A stretch of DNA of 64,000 nucleotides from Apostichopus japonicus (GCF_037975245.1 NC_092561.1:4392001-4456000); one strand, 5' to 3'; shown: positions 43,766 to 58,100, counted from the stretch's first letter. Translations and numbers: made by a program. The notes: a model not told the origin generated them from the sequence alone.

Positions 43766-46689
43766 CTTAGGTAATTTTTAAAGATTCTGTATAGAAGAGA
43801 ATTGCAATAATTAAATTTTAAGGGAACTAAGTTTTAAATGTCAAGGGAGTTTTCTTGTTCTCATAACACAGATTTAAAGTTATAAAGATTATAAATCATT
43901 TTTTTGGTTTATATTTTAGTTTATATAAAGGTATAACATATCCATGATGAACATAAACATGTAGACCTGAACTGAGCAGTTCGCTACATAATATACTCCT
44001 AAAGCCTTAAGGAACATTCCCAGAGATTACGTAGTAGATGTCAAGGTGGAATATCTTGAGAATGTATTCTAACACTCAATTTCTTCTTGGTAAATGACAT
44101 ATCAAGACTGCAATCCTGCCTAAAGTCATTCCATATTTGATTTAGTACGTAATCAAACTGATGATATGATCCATGCACCCACACATGACCATGTATCATG
44201 ATGTTTTGTTACGTTCATATTTTTGCCCGCACAATGTGCTATCATTGTGATCACATACTTCTATGGAGATCTTGTTTATTCTGAATCTATATTTTTTCAG
44301 TGAAAGTACCTTCAAATATTACAATCATATATACTTATCAATCGAAATTTCTCAACAAATCTATAAAGAGAAAGTTAAACAATCGTCACTCAAATGACAA
44401 CTGACGATATTTTTTTTATAATGAAATATAGTATGACTTACTGATTTATGTGTAATCTTAGTGTCATTCAGACATAATTATTATAAATAATCCTTTACTT
44501 ATCAGTCATTGTACTCGAAACGGATCAGATATACATAAGTAAACCAGTGATATCTGGACTTCTATTTGAACTCTTTGAGTTACCTCAATGTACCAATTGT
44601 TAGTCTAAAGATTTCTCCTGGTCACTATTTTTAATTAGCTATAGATATATACCAATCGATTCTACAATGAGCAGTTACATTGAAACCGATTAACCAAACA
44701 AATATTATATCGGTGGAAACAGCTTATTCGCTAGGAAATTGTTTTAGTTGGGTAATATTCTTACACAAGACTGAAACTGTGCCGGTTCGGAGTACTCTCT
44801 ATTGTGTAAAACAGTAGGAATGTATCTAGGCTTTAAAGTGTTATCGTTTATATATGATGCAAGAATATCAGGAAAAGGTGCCATGTTAGAGCTCACAATC
44901 CAATAACAGCGTCATCATTCTGTTAACAATATATGTGCTGAAAGTACACGATAAAAGCAAACTGCGGCTTAAATCGATCTTTCCAGTCACATTCAATTGT
45001 TCATATAGTATTAATAGAACCACCTCTTTTTATCTCTCATGAAGAGAACCAGCAACAACACTGGAATAACAATAACAAAACAAAATAAATAAAACAGTTC
45101 CTTGGAACTGACAAAGGCAGTATTGCGGATTTGTGTATAAATATCCCGTGACATTTATGATTTAACGACGTATTAAATAGCAGTATTTTATGGCAGATTA
45201 AAACATCAAACCACCAGCTCATTCCCACTTTAGACTTCCTCCAGGCTTCAGATCCATATATGAAGAAACGTTAAAAAAATAACCTCTTCCTAATAAAATG
45301 CGATTTCTCTTCTCGGATAACTAGAAAATCTCCACATTTCAAATTTGAGAAAAAACTCAGATGTTTTCTTCCACGGGCATGAGGGTCATAGAGGTAATAC
45401 CAGAACATTTGTTAACAATAAACCATTATCAGAACAAGGACACACTGAGCAAATGAACTTCACCAAACTGATACACCCTCAGCCCTGGTTTCCATACATT
45501 GGGATTGTTAACCCATAAGGTTGCTCGAGATAAGAAAGGAGAAGGCATTTGGTGTTCAAGAACGGAAGTTACAAGCCTCTCGAAGGACCACATGATATAT
45601 GTTCAACATATGTAGAAAATGTTGAACAAGAGCACAGTTGTTTCGTACTTAAAATTTGAGGATTCACGCGAGGTTTTGTTGGGTATTATGAATTTGCCTG
45701 TGAGCTTCAAAAAAAATCTTCATATTGCAACGTTTTTAGTTTGTCCAAAAGCTTCCAAAACGTTTCAAGGACACTTATCAACCATTGTCAGAGACATTTT
45801 TACGTAACAACTAACTTGAAAATGAAGAATTCCACACAATTTTACTTAGTCTGTGTGTTTTCACAAGAGTTACGACCTACCGGGTTACGCCACTGGACTG
45901 GAATTATTATTTATGAAACTGCATGTGCTCAAATTTTCATCAAAACGGAATACAAAGTATTGTACATTATGTTTCTACATAAATCTAAGCAATAAATTTT
46001 TTGTATGATTTAGCACGGAAATTAATTTACAGTATCAAAATTAAGATACTTGTTAATTGAAACTAGAATTTTCAAATAACAGTATGCAATTCGAATGTTA
46101 AGCAAAATGGAAGGTATATATTCGATTGACGATATTTAAACAGTACCGTAAGGAATCATGTGTTAAATAACATTAATATGAATTGATGGATGTTATACAA
46201 ACTTCGTCACTATTGATGTAAATGTATTATTTTCGAATATTACAATGTGTGTTGAGACAATCTTATTTGTAGCTTTTAGGGGTAAGTCTGATAAATTCAT
46301 TCATGAATACCCTTAAAATTGAACGGAAAGAACAAGATGTCTCAATCAATGAAATATTATTGAAAATAAACCATAGCATATTTCTGTCGTGTTTCAACTT
46401 AGTTATATTTCATAAACAGGCAGTTACAAGCAAAAAAAAAATAACACTAATAAAACACCAACAATGCAGGACATACATCATGAAAGACACGGCGCCTGCC
46501 AATATACTGGTTGGTGGGCTTTATATATAAGATTTTAGTACTGAATTCTCGTTAGGGGACTATATTCCTCCGTACTTTCAAAATGATGAGAAAATTATTC
46601 AACAATCAGCAACAACAAAATATTCGACATATTATGCTATTCTTTACAAATCAATTGCGCATGTGACTTCGCAGGTAAATAAATATCAC

Positions 46690-46860
46690 AAAGGGGCCTG
46701 AAGTTGTGATCCTAGAAGGATCAATTAAGATGAAGCAACCTGCTTTGTTCTCTATCGCAGGTTAATAAAACAAGAACAAATGGCCTGATGTTTCGATCAA
46801 AAAGAACAAAGGCATAACGTTTTCGATTCTAATAGGATCTTTTCATTGGCAGCCCCCTAC
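46690..46860. repeat. Repeat-like block with three gcctga...gttttcgat...aggatc motifs
   Basis: Three related segments occur at about 46694 (ggggcctgaagttgtgatcc), 46783 (ggcctgatgtttcgatc) and 46812 (ggcataacgttttcgattc), two followed by aggatc. Such blocks occur next to retroelements in many invertebrates, but no reverse transcriptase is visible here. Identity is uncertain. Confidence 0.35.
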
Positions 46861-47130
46861 GAACATTGAAAAACGGAACAAAACATGATGAGGTAACTTT
46901 TAGTACGTGCCATGGCAGTTAAACACATAAACCATCTTAAGCAGAATAAAGCTCCAAGGAATGTATACCTAACTTCTTATTCAACCGACCATAAAAAAAA
47001 AGGAAAGAAAAATGTTTCTAACTGCGAGAGCAAAGTTCAAATAAAATGGAAAGAGAGACAGAGAGAGAAAACGAAATTTCACCAGCAGCGAGTAAAACTT
47101 TCACACTGACACTTAACGTTGGCAATCATG

Positions 47131-47280
47131 GACCAATAGGAATGATCCAATCGACTTTAACCAGCAACTCATGTTAATCTAAGACATAAAATAGTGTATT
47201 CCAAACATCTATTCACGTGCCAAGCACAGACCAATGGGAATGATTTAATCAGTTCACTGGCAGGCCATAAAAAGTCATAC
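47131..47280 (+). promoter_or_regulatory. Probable promoter of gene 3
   Basis: Upstream of the ATG at 47421 there are two similar blocks, gaccaataggaatgat (47131) and gaccaatgggaatgat (47229), each with a CCAAT box. An E-box CACGTG is at 47214-47219 and a TATA-like CATAAAAAG at 47266-47274. TATA to ATG is about 150 bases, leaving room for a 5' UTR of about 120. The motif order (CCAAT, E-box, CCAAT, TATA) is consistent with a core promoter but untested. Confidence 0.45.
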
Positions 47281-47420
47281 ATTTCTTCTACTTAGCCACT
47301 AGATATTAAGGTTTGCTACCAGTGTGTCTAGTTTAATACAACGTCGTATTTTCAAACATTTGTCAAAGAACTGAAGTTAAGAAAATTGTGCATCTGTTAG
47401 CCAAACTGTCGATCTGCAAG

Positions 47421-47475
47421 ATGAAGGAGCTCCTTCTCCTTATTTTCCTGGCAACACTAGGAGATGTTGCAACAG
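47421..47475 (+). CDS. Gene 3 exon 1: signal peptide
   Basis: ATG at 47421 opens a short exon encoding [18 protein letters not shown] and ending in phase 1 at a gtaaga donor. The hydrophobic core [11 protein letters not shown] is a classic secretory signal. The next exon starts in phase 1 and leads directly into the first VWD domain, which supports this ATG as the real start. Confidence 0.8.
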
Positions 47476-49062
47476 GTAAGACATTTAAATAACTTCCTAT
47501 ATTTTCTGTTTTTACATTTATTCAACACTAATGCCAATTACATTGTTTGTCTCGATCTTTATCAGACCAATGAAAATTTGAAAGATCGTCAAGAAACGTT
47601 GGAAGAGGTCTATAGTCGGTAATGCACAAAAACGTTACTAGTGATATTAATCTTTTCCATCGAATTATTGTACCCTCGGTTGATTGCAGATACAGATAAA
47701 GATGAACTATTGGATTTCGTCGCCTTCAGATTTGTATCATTCTTACAATTTAAAAATTGAAAGTTTGTATTGGTCTTTGGCTTAATATTTAGTAAATCTA
47801 TATTATCTTTATCATGGAAACGTTTTGACCCTTCCTCAAACTTCGAAAAATCCATAATTTGCTTGTCAAAGACCATTCACGAACATTTGTATAAGGTTGA
47901 AATAGATTCCATACAAGTATCGAGCAGGATTCCTCTTAGAAGCCGTGTACGTCTGAACCAGAGTAAACTTAAAACAACATCTTTTCTAGAAGCTGTTGGC
48001 AATTTTGATCCATTTAAACATAAAAAAGTAGTTTTCATATGTAACAGTGTACAACAATGTACATAACCCCTTAGGGAAGATCCGCAAAAATGAACGCAAA
48101 GTTTCTTCGTCGTTATTTTTATCTTTTTCATCGTTTAGAACCAACTTGGCTAGTACCTCATTTTCACCCTTATAAAAATGCCTAACCATATTTATTCGTG
48201 ATTGAATTTGGAGTAAATCAGGCTGCTTTTATGTTTGAAATTTGAATGAAACATGCGGTTTAAGCGAGAGTTATACTGCTGCAGGGCAAAGTTTTCCAGA
48301 ACGTTAGAACATTGACACTGTTTCCCAGTCTTGAATGTCAATACCTTTCACATTCCTCTGCAGTGCCTATGACAATGGGAAATGAACACTCCTTCCTACT
48401 CCAATTCTCGGGGCAGTTTTATCATATTGTTTCCCTTTTTTCCCGGCAAAAAAACCTGCCTAGGATTGGCTGGGGCAGTGTAACCCTCTCTGTATCTACA
48501 ATGTTGAAAACCCCGTAAATTAAGTCATAATTTTACTTAATATGACTGTGGCACGTAGTTTGTACACTTTAATATGTTTTTTTATGGCTAAAAACGGAAT
48601 ACGTTATTTATCATGTGCATTCATACCATAATTTGGTAAAATAACATTCTCTATTCGTCGTGAATAACATTTATCGCACCTTTAATTGTATCACGTTAAT
48701 TAAGAACAAACTAATCTTTAATGTTGGGTAATAGGATTTGACACCCATTACCTAACCTATATGTTAATGCACAATTACGCTTTATGACCGCTTCGTACCA
48801 TCCACCTATTATACATTGGGACCCTGTCGAGTAGCATATTCATAGTGAAGGTGTTTTCCAAAATATTGTTGTTTATATTCTCGTTAGTTGATTTACGTAC
48901 CTATACGTATGGACATAATGTGTCTTATTAAAAATGGAGATTGTCAGATTTATTGTATTTGATATGAATGCATACATGTATTTATTGTGTGAGAACTGTT
49001 GATGTTTGTGCTAAACCTTAAAGTATCAATTTTTACTACCTTAGTAAAAAACACAAAATCGG

Positions 49063-49102
<40 letters not shown>

Positions 49103-52100
49103 TATATATATATATATATATACATATTGAGAACACTTTGCAAGTATTGGATTAAAATTTCAAAGAGATGCATTTTTGAATGATTGAAGAGGAACACGTT
49201 CTATAGATTGTGTTCCTTCAAAAACGACGTTTCTCCTCTGGAATATCCTTTCAACTTTGAGTGTATTTATTGGTGAGATTGGCATACGTTTTGTATCTTT
49301 CCAAAGGAGAGTATTGCCAATGTAAAGTGTGGGGAGATCCGCATCATTTAACATTTGACAAGCGAGAGATGACATTCCAGTCGGGGTGCGAGTACGTTTT
49401 GGCAGAACATACTGTAAGCCAATCGGAAGCATCCGGATTATACCCCTTCAAACTGATGGCCCGTCACTACAAACGTAAATCAACCGACCACGTGACCTAC
49501 CTTCGTTGGATTCGACTGCGGATTGATAATGTCAACTACAAGCTCATGAACAAGCAGTTGTTCATTGGCAGTGACGTTGGGCAGACTCCATATTACACAG
49601 ATCATATGTCAATCGTTCTCAGACCTGATAATGCGATGGTAAGACACGAAATCTTACCTAATTTCAAGTTAATGACACATTCAATATCCTTAATACAACT
49701 ATTAGGAATATCCGTGTGAAGATAAAATGCTTTTACATATTTCCCCATTGTATATCGTAGACTTCTATTTCTCCCTCACCCCATTTCTCCCATCACCAAA
49801 CGGATATTACACCCCACCCCTATCCAATCTATCACCATGCTGACATTTCTCCCCAACCCCACCCAGTCCATCAACATGCTGCTATTACACCCCACCCATT
49901 CCAGTCCATCACCATGCTGCTATTACACCACATTCCATCCAATCCATCAACATGCTGCTATTACACCCCACCCATTCCAGTCCATCACCATGCTACTATT
50001 ATACCACACCCCATCCAATCTACCACGATGCTGCTATATCACCCCACTTCATCCAATATTTCACCATGCTGCTATTTCAACCCCATCCCATCCAATCCAC
50101 CATCATGCTGATATTACACCGCACCCAGTCCAATCCATCATCTTGCTGCTATTACACCACCCGATGCAATCTATCACAATGCTGCTATTTCACCCAGTCC
50201 ATCACCATGCTACTATTTCACTTCAATGTAATCCATCACCATGCTGCTATTTAACCCCATCCAATCCATCATCATGCCGCTATTACACCACACGCCATCC
50301 AGTCAATTACCATGCTGCTATTTCACACGCATCCCATCAAGTCCATCACTATGCTGCTATTTCACCCCACCCAATCCAATCGATCACCAGGCTGCTATTT
50401 CTCTCCCACCCCATCCAATCCATTACCATGCTGCTTGTTATAGGGACACGAGTCGTGTATTTTATCTTTATTCTCTTCTTTTATTCGGCTCTTGTAATTA
50501 CAACTTCAAGGATCTTAATTATCGTAGTATTTTCTGTGTCTTCTTACGCACTTTATGCGGAGTGGTAAAAAACGGTATCAGAACCCATCTCGGTCTCTCT
50601 ATCCCTTCAACGTGCACTTGTGTATTTACAACATCACCCAACTAAATGATTTCCCCCTATGGCTATGTCTATTGAAAACTACATTCCGGCCCCAGTCGCA
50701 TTAACTAAATGCGATAACCCTAATCACTGTTTTCAAAATATGAAAAATGAAATAAATCAGTCAAAAGAATCAAAAGTCTGAAATCTAAAACTAAGAAAAT
50801 CGAAAATACACCTTTCACAGTCACAGTTCCCAAACTACTAAACTAGACTTATGTCGTTTCCCCTTCAAGCAGTAAACACAATTTGACCACTGGCCTGACA
50901 AGCGTGGCCGTTTTAGTTTTGATTTTAGCACTTCTAACCAAACCCCCTTTATCCTTATAAGCCTCTATGACCACCCCCATTAGCCATGAGTTCCGAGGTG
51001 ATTGGTCATCCACTATCATCACGACATCTCCGACCTCAGTACATCTCTCCGGTTGAAGCCACTTCTGCCGTCTCTGGAGGGTTGGTAAGTACTCTTTTGT
51101 CCATCTCTTCCAGAAGAGATCAGCCAGATACTGCATCTGTCGCCAACGCCGTCGGGCATAGACATCCTTCTCGTCAAATTTCCCAAGCGGCATATCCACA
51201 GGCGCCTTTAACAACAGCAGATGATTGGGTGTTATGACATCAAGATCGTTAGGATTGTCAGATACTTTGGTTAGAGGTCTACTATTAATGATAGCCTCTA
51301 CTTCACACAGAAAAGTGTGTAACTGTTCATCACTCTGGGTTGTTCTCAGATACTGCTCACTGAGAATTCCACTCAAGACTTTACGAACTGTTCGGATCTG
51401 TCTCTCCCAAACACCTCCAAAGTGAGATGCAGCAGGTGGATTAAACTTCCACTTCAGTCCATGATTACTGGCAAATCTGTTAATCTGGTTTTCATCTAAT
51501 TCTTGCAGAGCACTCTTTAATTCTTTGTTAGCACCAACAAAATTGGTACCATTGTCTGAGTACAGCTCTTGTACATGTCCACGTCTAGCCATGAAACGTC
51601 TCAGTGCACCTATACATGAGTTGGTATCAAGTGAATGTGCAACTTCTATGTGAACTGCTCTGCTGGATAGACATGTAAACATCACTCCATATCTTTTCTT
51701 CAGTGTTCGCCCCTGTTTGATTTCAAAGGGACCAAAATAGTCTACCCCTGTTCTTGAGAAGACTCCTTCATCTGGACGAAGTCTGTAGGCTGGTAGGTCT
51801 GCCATCTTCTGTTTTCCGGTTCTTGCAAGATATTTTCTGCACTGGATACATCGTTTTAACATGCTTCTTATCATTGAACCAGCATGGATGATCCAATATT
51901 TCTGTCTCAATTCTGCAAGGACGTGGTTCCTTCCTTGATGACCCACTAATTGGTGAAGGTGTCTTATAATTAGCTTAGACACATGATGATCTTTGGGCAG
52001 TATCATCTGATGTTTGGCATTCAATGGAATAGATGCCTTCCGTAGCCTTCCTCCAACTCTCATTATCTCATCGTGTAATTCAGGATCAAGATCAGTAAGT

Positions 52101-55100
52101 CTGCCCTTTTGTCTGAGACATCTGTTTCCTTTATCAGAAGCCTGTTTAACTGTCCCACATGGATCCTTGATATTCATCTCTGCAGTCTTTGTCTTTTGTA
52201 AGACACCAATCTCTTCTGGGAATGACTGCCTTTGTATGAACTTGATAATAGCCTTTTCAGCAGACTCCATCTCATCACTGGTAATTCCTTGAGAACACTG
52301 ATTTGGATTGTGTCGTTTTATCCTTTGTAGCAAGATGGTCTTGAGACGTAACCACCACGCCACTGATCTCTTCAGTTTGTTCCATTCTGAGTGGTATTCC
52401 AGCAATTTTTCAACTGGATTCTTTTGGGTTTCATCTGTCATTGTTACAGCACTGACACTGACTTCTTTCTCACACTCTCTATCAGAATCAGCATCATTAC
52501 TGTCGTCTTCACATGGCCAGAAATCTTCTGTCTGATGAAGAAACTCTGGTCCATTTAACCAATCTTCCTTTGTGAGCAAATCATCTGCACTTAACCCACG
52601 GGAAGCATGGTCTGCTGGGTTAAGCTTTGATGGGACATATCTCCACTGATGGACATCTGAACCATCATGAATTATCGCAATTCTGTTAGCGACGAAGACG
52701 GGATGTCTTGCCTTTTCACTTCTTATGTACTTCAGGACTGTTTGACTGTCAGTCCAAAAGACTGTTTCATCGATATTCACTGTAAGCTCTTGTTTGAGCT
52801 GGGCATCTTGTTTCACGGCTGATGTTGCTGCTGTGAGCTCCATCTTCACGATTGTATGTGGTTTCAGTGGTGCAACTCTGGCTTTGCCGGTAAGAAAGGC
52901 ACAATGGATTTCCTTTCTGTCATTAGTATACCTCATATAAGTTGCAGTACCATAACCTTCTTGACTTGCGTCGGCAAAATAGTGCATCTGGATGTTCACC
53001 ACTTTACCAAATTCTTTGGGTTTGAGACATCTTGGTATCTTTAACCTCTCTAGAATAGGAAGTTCCTTTAGCCATTTTTCCCACTCATTCCGTTGGTCGT
53101 CAGGTATATCGCTGTCCCAGTCTACCTTCAGTCTGCAAAGACTTTGCAATATCTTCTTTGCCTGTAGAAGGAAAGGTGAAGCATAACCAATAGGATCATA
53201 CACTGCACTCATCACAGACAAGATATTTCTTCTTGTGGCCTTTTCGTTTACTTTTGTGATATTGAACTCAAGTTGATCCTTCTCAACACACCACTGAACT
53301 CCCAACGCCCTTTCCTTTGGCAGCTCGTCATTTTCAAGATCAAGCCCTTTCAGTTCTTTGGCTCGGTCATCTTCTGGGATGGACTCCAGCAATCTTTTAC
53401 TGTTGCTGACCCACTTGACTAGCTTGAATCCACCACTAGCCATGATTTCTTTTAGATCTCTATATATCTGGATTCCTTCTTCATCAGTGGCCACAGACTT
53501 TAGAAAGTCATCTACATAGAAGTCGTTGATAACTGACTCGATCACCTTATCTTGAAATCTATGTTGATTATCACTAGCTGTCCTCTTCAAGGCAAAATTG
53601 GCACAGCTTGGGGAGGACACTGCCCCGAATAGATGAACTAGCATCCTGTATTCTTTCATACCTCCATCGAAGTTGCCTTCAGGCCACCATAGGTACCTCA
53701 GGAGATCACAATCATCCTTTCTTACTCTTACTTGATAGAACATGGCTTCTATATCTGCCATGATGGCCACATTCTCTTGCCTCCATCTCATCAGAACACC
53801 ATACAATCGGTTGGTTAGGTCTGGTCCAGATAAGAGTTGTTCGTTGAGGGAAACTCCCTTGTACTGGATGGGACAGTTGAATACCACTCGGATCTTGTCC
53901 GGTTTCTTTGGGTGGTAAACTGCATGGTGTGGTGTATACCAAACATTTCCATCATTCCGGTCAACATCCTGATCTGGTACTTTCTCTGCATATCCTTTCT
54001 TCTCCAGGTTCTCCATAAACTCTGTATATTCTGAAGCCAATTTCTCATTTGTTTTCAACTTCCTTTGTAATCGCAGACCAAACATATCTGCTTGAACTTT
54101 GTTATTAGGCATCTTAACAGCTCTATCTCTCAAAGGAAGTACTGTTTCATAATGGCCATGTACTTTGGTTACAGATTCCTCCATCATTGTCATAAACCTC
54201 TTGTCTTCAACAGACATGGCAATTTTCTGGTCAGAAAGACGTTCTGTGAAATCCATGTTGATGAAGGACTGGAGTTGTTGCTCCAAATTATCTGTACCAT
54301 TCTGGACAATACCATTGTCTACTCGGCAAAAGTTGACGTTTACTTCGGGTTGGTCCATCCATTTGCCTTCAAGTCCATACACTAACCACCCAATGGGAGT
54401 CTTGATAGCATATGGATCTCCAATCTCGGCGGAGGCAATTTCCAACGGCATTGACACCCCAGGGACATTGCTTCCAATCATTAGGGTGACATGAGGTATG
54501 GAGTTGTGACCATCCATACTTGGGAGTTTAATGTGGCTCAAATGATCCCAAGCGTCAATATCATTCTGGGTTGGTGCATCATCCATGGTTGCTGGGATAC
54601 TGTCTTTGACATAGACAGAGTGGAGGTCTATAAAAGAAGTCCCATTTATGTTTCCTACTTGCAGATCTCCTACAATGACATCAGTGGTCTGGACTTGCTG
54701 GAGATTCAAAGTCTTTATCAAGATCTTCGTTCTTCGGGTGTTCACCTTTAAACTGTCTTTCAAGAACTCATCAACAAAGACAGCACCACAACCATTATCA
54801 ACAAAGGCATATGTGGCAATACATCTGTCACTGGTCTTTGGTTTGATCAAAACTGGAGTAATAGCCATAAGAGTACCAGTGACCTTCTTGTTTTTGTTTC
54901 CTTGGGGTCTTACGTTTTGTACACCAGCACAACCAGTAGTGACCGTTTGAGTCACCCTTTCATCTGATGATTTCTTTTCTCTGGCAGGATCATGAAGGAT
55001 GGTCGGATGGGATTTGCTGCATTTCTCACATTTTGCCCACTCTGGATTTGGACAATTTCTCTTTAGATGACCAGGATTTAGACAACCAAAACAAAGCCCT

Positions 55101-58100
55101 TTCTTCATACACACATCTGATTTAGCCTGTAGGTCAAGTGAACCAAACTTCCTGCAATCAAGTAGGGTATGATAAGTGTTAGGTCCACAATACAAACATG
55201 GTGATATTTTGGCCTTGTTTTCCATCTTCTCATTTTTTCCCTTGAAAGCTTTATCATCCTCATTTGTTTTCACGGTAGCTGCAAAAGCCCTCTTACTTGT
55301 CACCACCTTTGGATATTTCTGTGGGGTCTTCCAATCTTTCATTTTGTTTTGATATCCAAGACCTGCAATCCTAGGATCATTTTCATTTCTCGAATGTTGT
55401 CCAACAAACTGTTCAAAATCTTGTAAGGTTGGTGACCTCATCTCTACATCCCTAAATCGACCCATTTGGTTAATCCATTGTTGTTGCAAGGCTGTTGGCA
55501 ATTTCTGTGCAAGTATTCTGAGGAACTCATAACCATTCATACTATCCATTTCTGGGTTACCCTGCTGTACATTGCAACAATTGATAAGAAATATGGCATA
55601 TTTTCTTAAGGCAATCTTATCTCCCACTGCAATATGATCCCAGCTCTCTGCCTTAGATTTGTACGCTGCCGCCAAAACCTGGGGTTGACCAAAATTTCTC
55701 TGTAACAACCATTTTGCCCTTTCATATCCACTTGCTGGGGGCTCTATGGCTGTGCATTCCTTAATTAGATCATGTGCTTCCCCTTCGGTGAACCTTAATA
55801 ACAACTCTAATCTCCGGGCTGGGTTTTGGGTTTTATCCTCCACCACATGCTGAAAGTTTCTTATGAACGGTGTAAATGACAAGAGGTCACTCCCGTCAAA
55901 TGGGTCCAGTCGTGGCGAAGGGAGGGCAGATTCCCTTTGATGGTCAACAATTTTATTCAAAAGGGTAGCCATTGAAATACCAGTGTTGACAGTGTCATCT
56001 GGTTTGGTAGTTATATCTGGAAGTGGTTGGCCATAACAAACTCCTGCATATGTTGGTTTTGTTTGATTATACTGTGCATGTTCATTACCATTATTTGGTG
56101 ATAAGTATTTTCCACTGTCATTAGGTTTGTCAGGCACAGTGATGTTCTGTCGGGATACAAATTTCTTTGCATTGGGGTTTATTCTAGTATTTTCCCCTTC
56201 ACTATGTTTCTTTGCTTCATCATCAGACTTTGAGTATTGAAATGATTTTAACTCAATGCTCTTCACAACCTCTTTGGTAAGTTTGGCAGACACATCACTT
56301 TCTGGCCTTTCGTGCAATTGAAGTAGCCTTGACATAGCTTTGGCTGCTTCCAGTTCTGCCATCATATCAATTTCTTGTTGTTCAGTCTCAAGCTGTAACT
56401 TCTTTTCTTCCATTTGTTTTCTTTGTTTAACCCTTTCTGCCTTCTCCTGGGCATGTCGGATTTCATCTTGTGCTTCTTGCAATTCATACTCCACTTGTAG
56501 GTTACGTTTTCTCTCTTCTAGTTTCTTTGTTTCCTTCAATGCAGCTGCACGAGCAGCAATCTCTATTTCCTTCTGCTTTGTCCTATATAACAACACTGAA
56601 ACAGTTGTTTTCACTGACACTTCACTATCAGTATGCCCCTTTAATTTATCTGGATTATTGACAATATTGACTAACGACACACTATCTTCAGGGTTTATGG
56701 AATCCATGATACTAGTTTCTCCGGCCCCAATGTCGGGCAATGTGGCTTGTTCCTTTCCCGAATTATCGGCCATATTGTACTCTTTATTCAGGCCATATAC
56801 CACAGAGTTCCATGTATCACGCAACGGGCCTACAATAAAACACGCTGTTTACAACTGACCTATAAACGTTACACTAACGCGATGTTGCACACAGTGTTTA
56901 CGTTCACCGTAGATTAGTTTCACGAAAGACGATAAGGCCTATAATCACATAGCGAACAGTACGTAGTAAGCTACATATAATCTACTTACAGTAATTACGT
57001 TTCTAGTGCACAGTTCGATGATCTTTTATTCACTGTTCTGGCGTTTTTTACGAATGTTATAGGGACACGAGTCGTGTATTTTATCTTTATTCTCTTCTTT
57101 TATTCGGCTCTTGTAATTACAACTTCAAGGATCTTAATTATCGTAGTATTTTCTGTGTCTTCTTACGCACTTTATGCGGAGTGGTAAAAAACGGTATCAG
57201 AACCCATCTCGGTCTCTCTATCCCTTCAACGTGCACTTGTGTATTTACAACATCACCCAACTAAATGATTTCCCCCTATGGCTATGTCTATTGAAAACTA
57301 CACTGCTACTTCACCCCACCCTATTCAATCCATCACCATGCTGCTATTTCTCCCCACCTCATTCAATCCATCACCATGCTGCTACCATCCCCCACCTATT
57401 TATTCCATCACCGTGCTGATATTTATCCCCCACCTTTTCAATATATCACCATGCTGCTATTTCTACCACACCCCATCCAATCAATTACCATGCTGCTATT
57501 TCACCCCACCCCATTCAATCCATCACCATGCCGCTATTACTCCCCGCACCATCCAATCCATCATCATGCTGCTTTTTCACCACATCCAATCCCTCATTAT
57601 TGATGAAATTATAATCTGTAATATGTAAACTTTTATGTAGGCTCTAGCTTTACAGGGGAACCAAGTTTTATGCCATACTGACACGGGCCGCTTCATGATA
57701 ACATTATTACCACCTGCAAATGTAACAATACTAACATTATTAACAACCAAACTGGCTAAAAGTGATACATTCAATTCAAGACTGACTGAACGGGTGTTGT
57801 AGCATCGGACTGTTCGGTTACGGTGTTGTCACCGAGAGGTCATAATCGGGAAGACCATTCGACTTGTTAGTTTTAAAGGAAAAACATTTGAACATCTGCA
57901 TGTATTTCTAGATTCAGATGTACTTTACGACAGCGGAATATTATTGAAAATGTCAAAACAGTCTGGGTTTGAGGGACATTTATCCCATCACAGTACTCCA
58001 ATTAAAAACAGTTCCTGGCGGAGTATATCGTCCTGATAACATCACAGGCTCCCACATTTCCAACGGTGCTGACCAATGGTTTATGTGATCGAATATTATT

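Larger units (their letters stand above)
42944..47130. other. Intergenic between divergent CLCA and gene 3
   Basis: About 4.2 kb without a supported host gene. It holds the LINE remnant at 43385-43765 and a repeat-like block near 46690-46860. The short open frames here show no domain, no signal peptide and no splice context. Confidence 0.6.
50436..57302 (-). mobile_element. Complete BEL/Pao LTR retrotransposon
   Basis: A 6867-bp element in minus orientation. Its two 248-bp direct repeats (50436-50683 and 57055-57302) appear identical base for base, begin TG and end CA. It is flanked by a 5-bp target duplication CTGCT (50431-50435 and 57303-57307). It carries one uninterrupted gag-pol frame. 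Identical LTRs and an intact frame indicate a very recent insertion that could still be mobile. It lies antisense in intron 2 of gene 3, in the middle of a minisatellite. A purine-rich tract precedes the 3' LTR (minus strand, 50684-50700); a primer binding site was not identified with confidence. No envelope gene. Confidence 0.95.

Noticed and set aside
46912-47109. Lys-rich 65-codon open frame upstream of gene 3
   Set aside because: Low-complexity composition, no domain, and it overlaps the promoter region.
49837-50645. Open frames of up to 243 codons rich in Pro/His/Leu
   Set aside because: They translate the 38-bp minisatellite in several frames at once and run into the LTR, so they are not genes.
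56340-56858. 172-codon plus-strand open frame, Ser/Cys/Phe-rich
   Set aside because: It is the antisense shadow of the Glu/Lys/Gln coiled coil of the BEL gag region.
57174-57628. Similar Pro/His/Leu-rich open frames
   Set aside because: LTR plus the right part of the same minisatellite.
57787-57865. Possible tRNA or SINE head (gggtgttgtag...)
   Set aside because: Box B is poor and no cloverleaf pairing was found; support was too weak to call.
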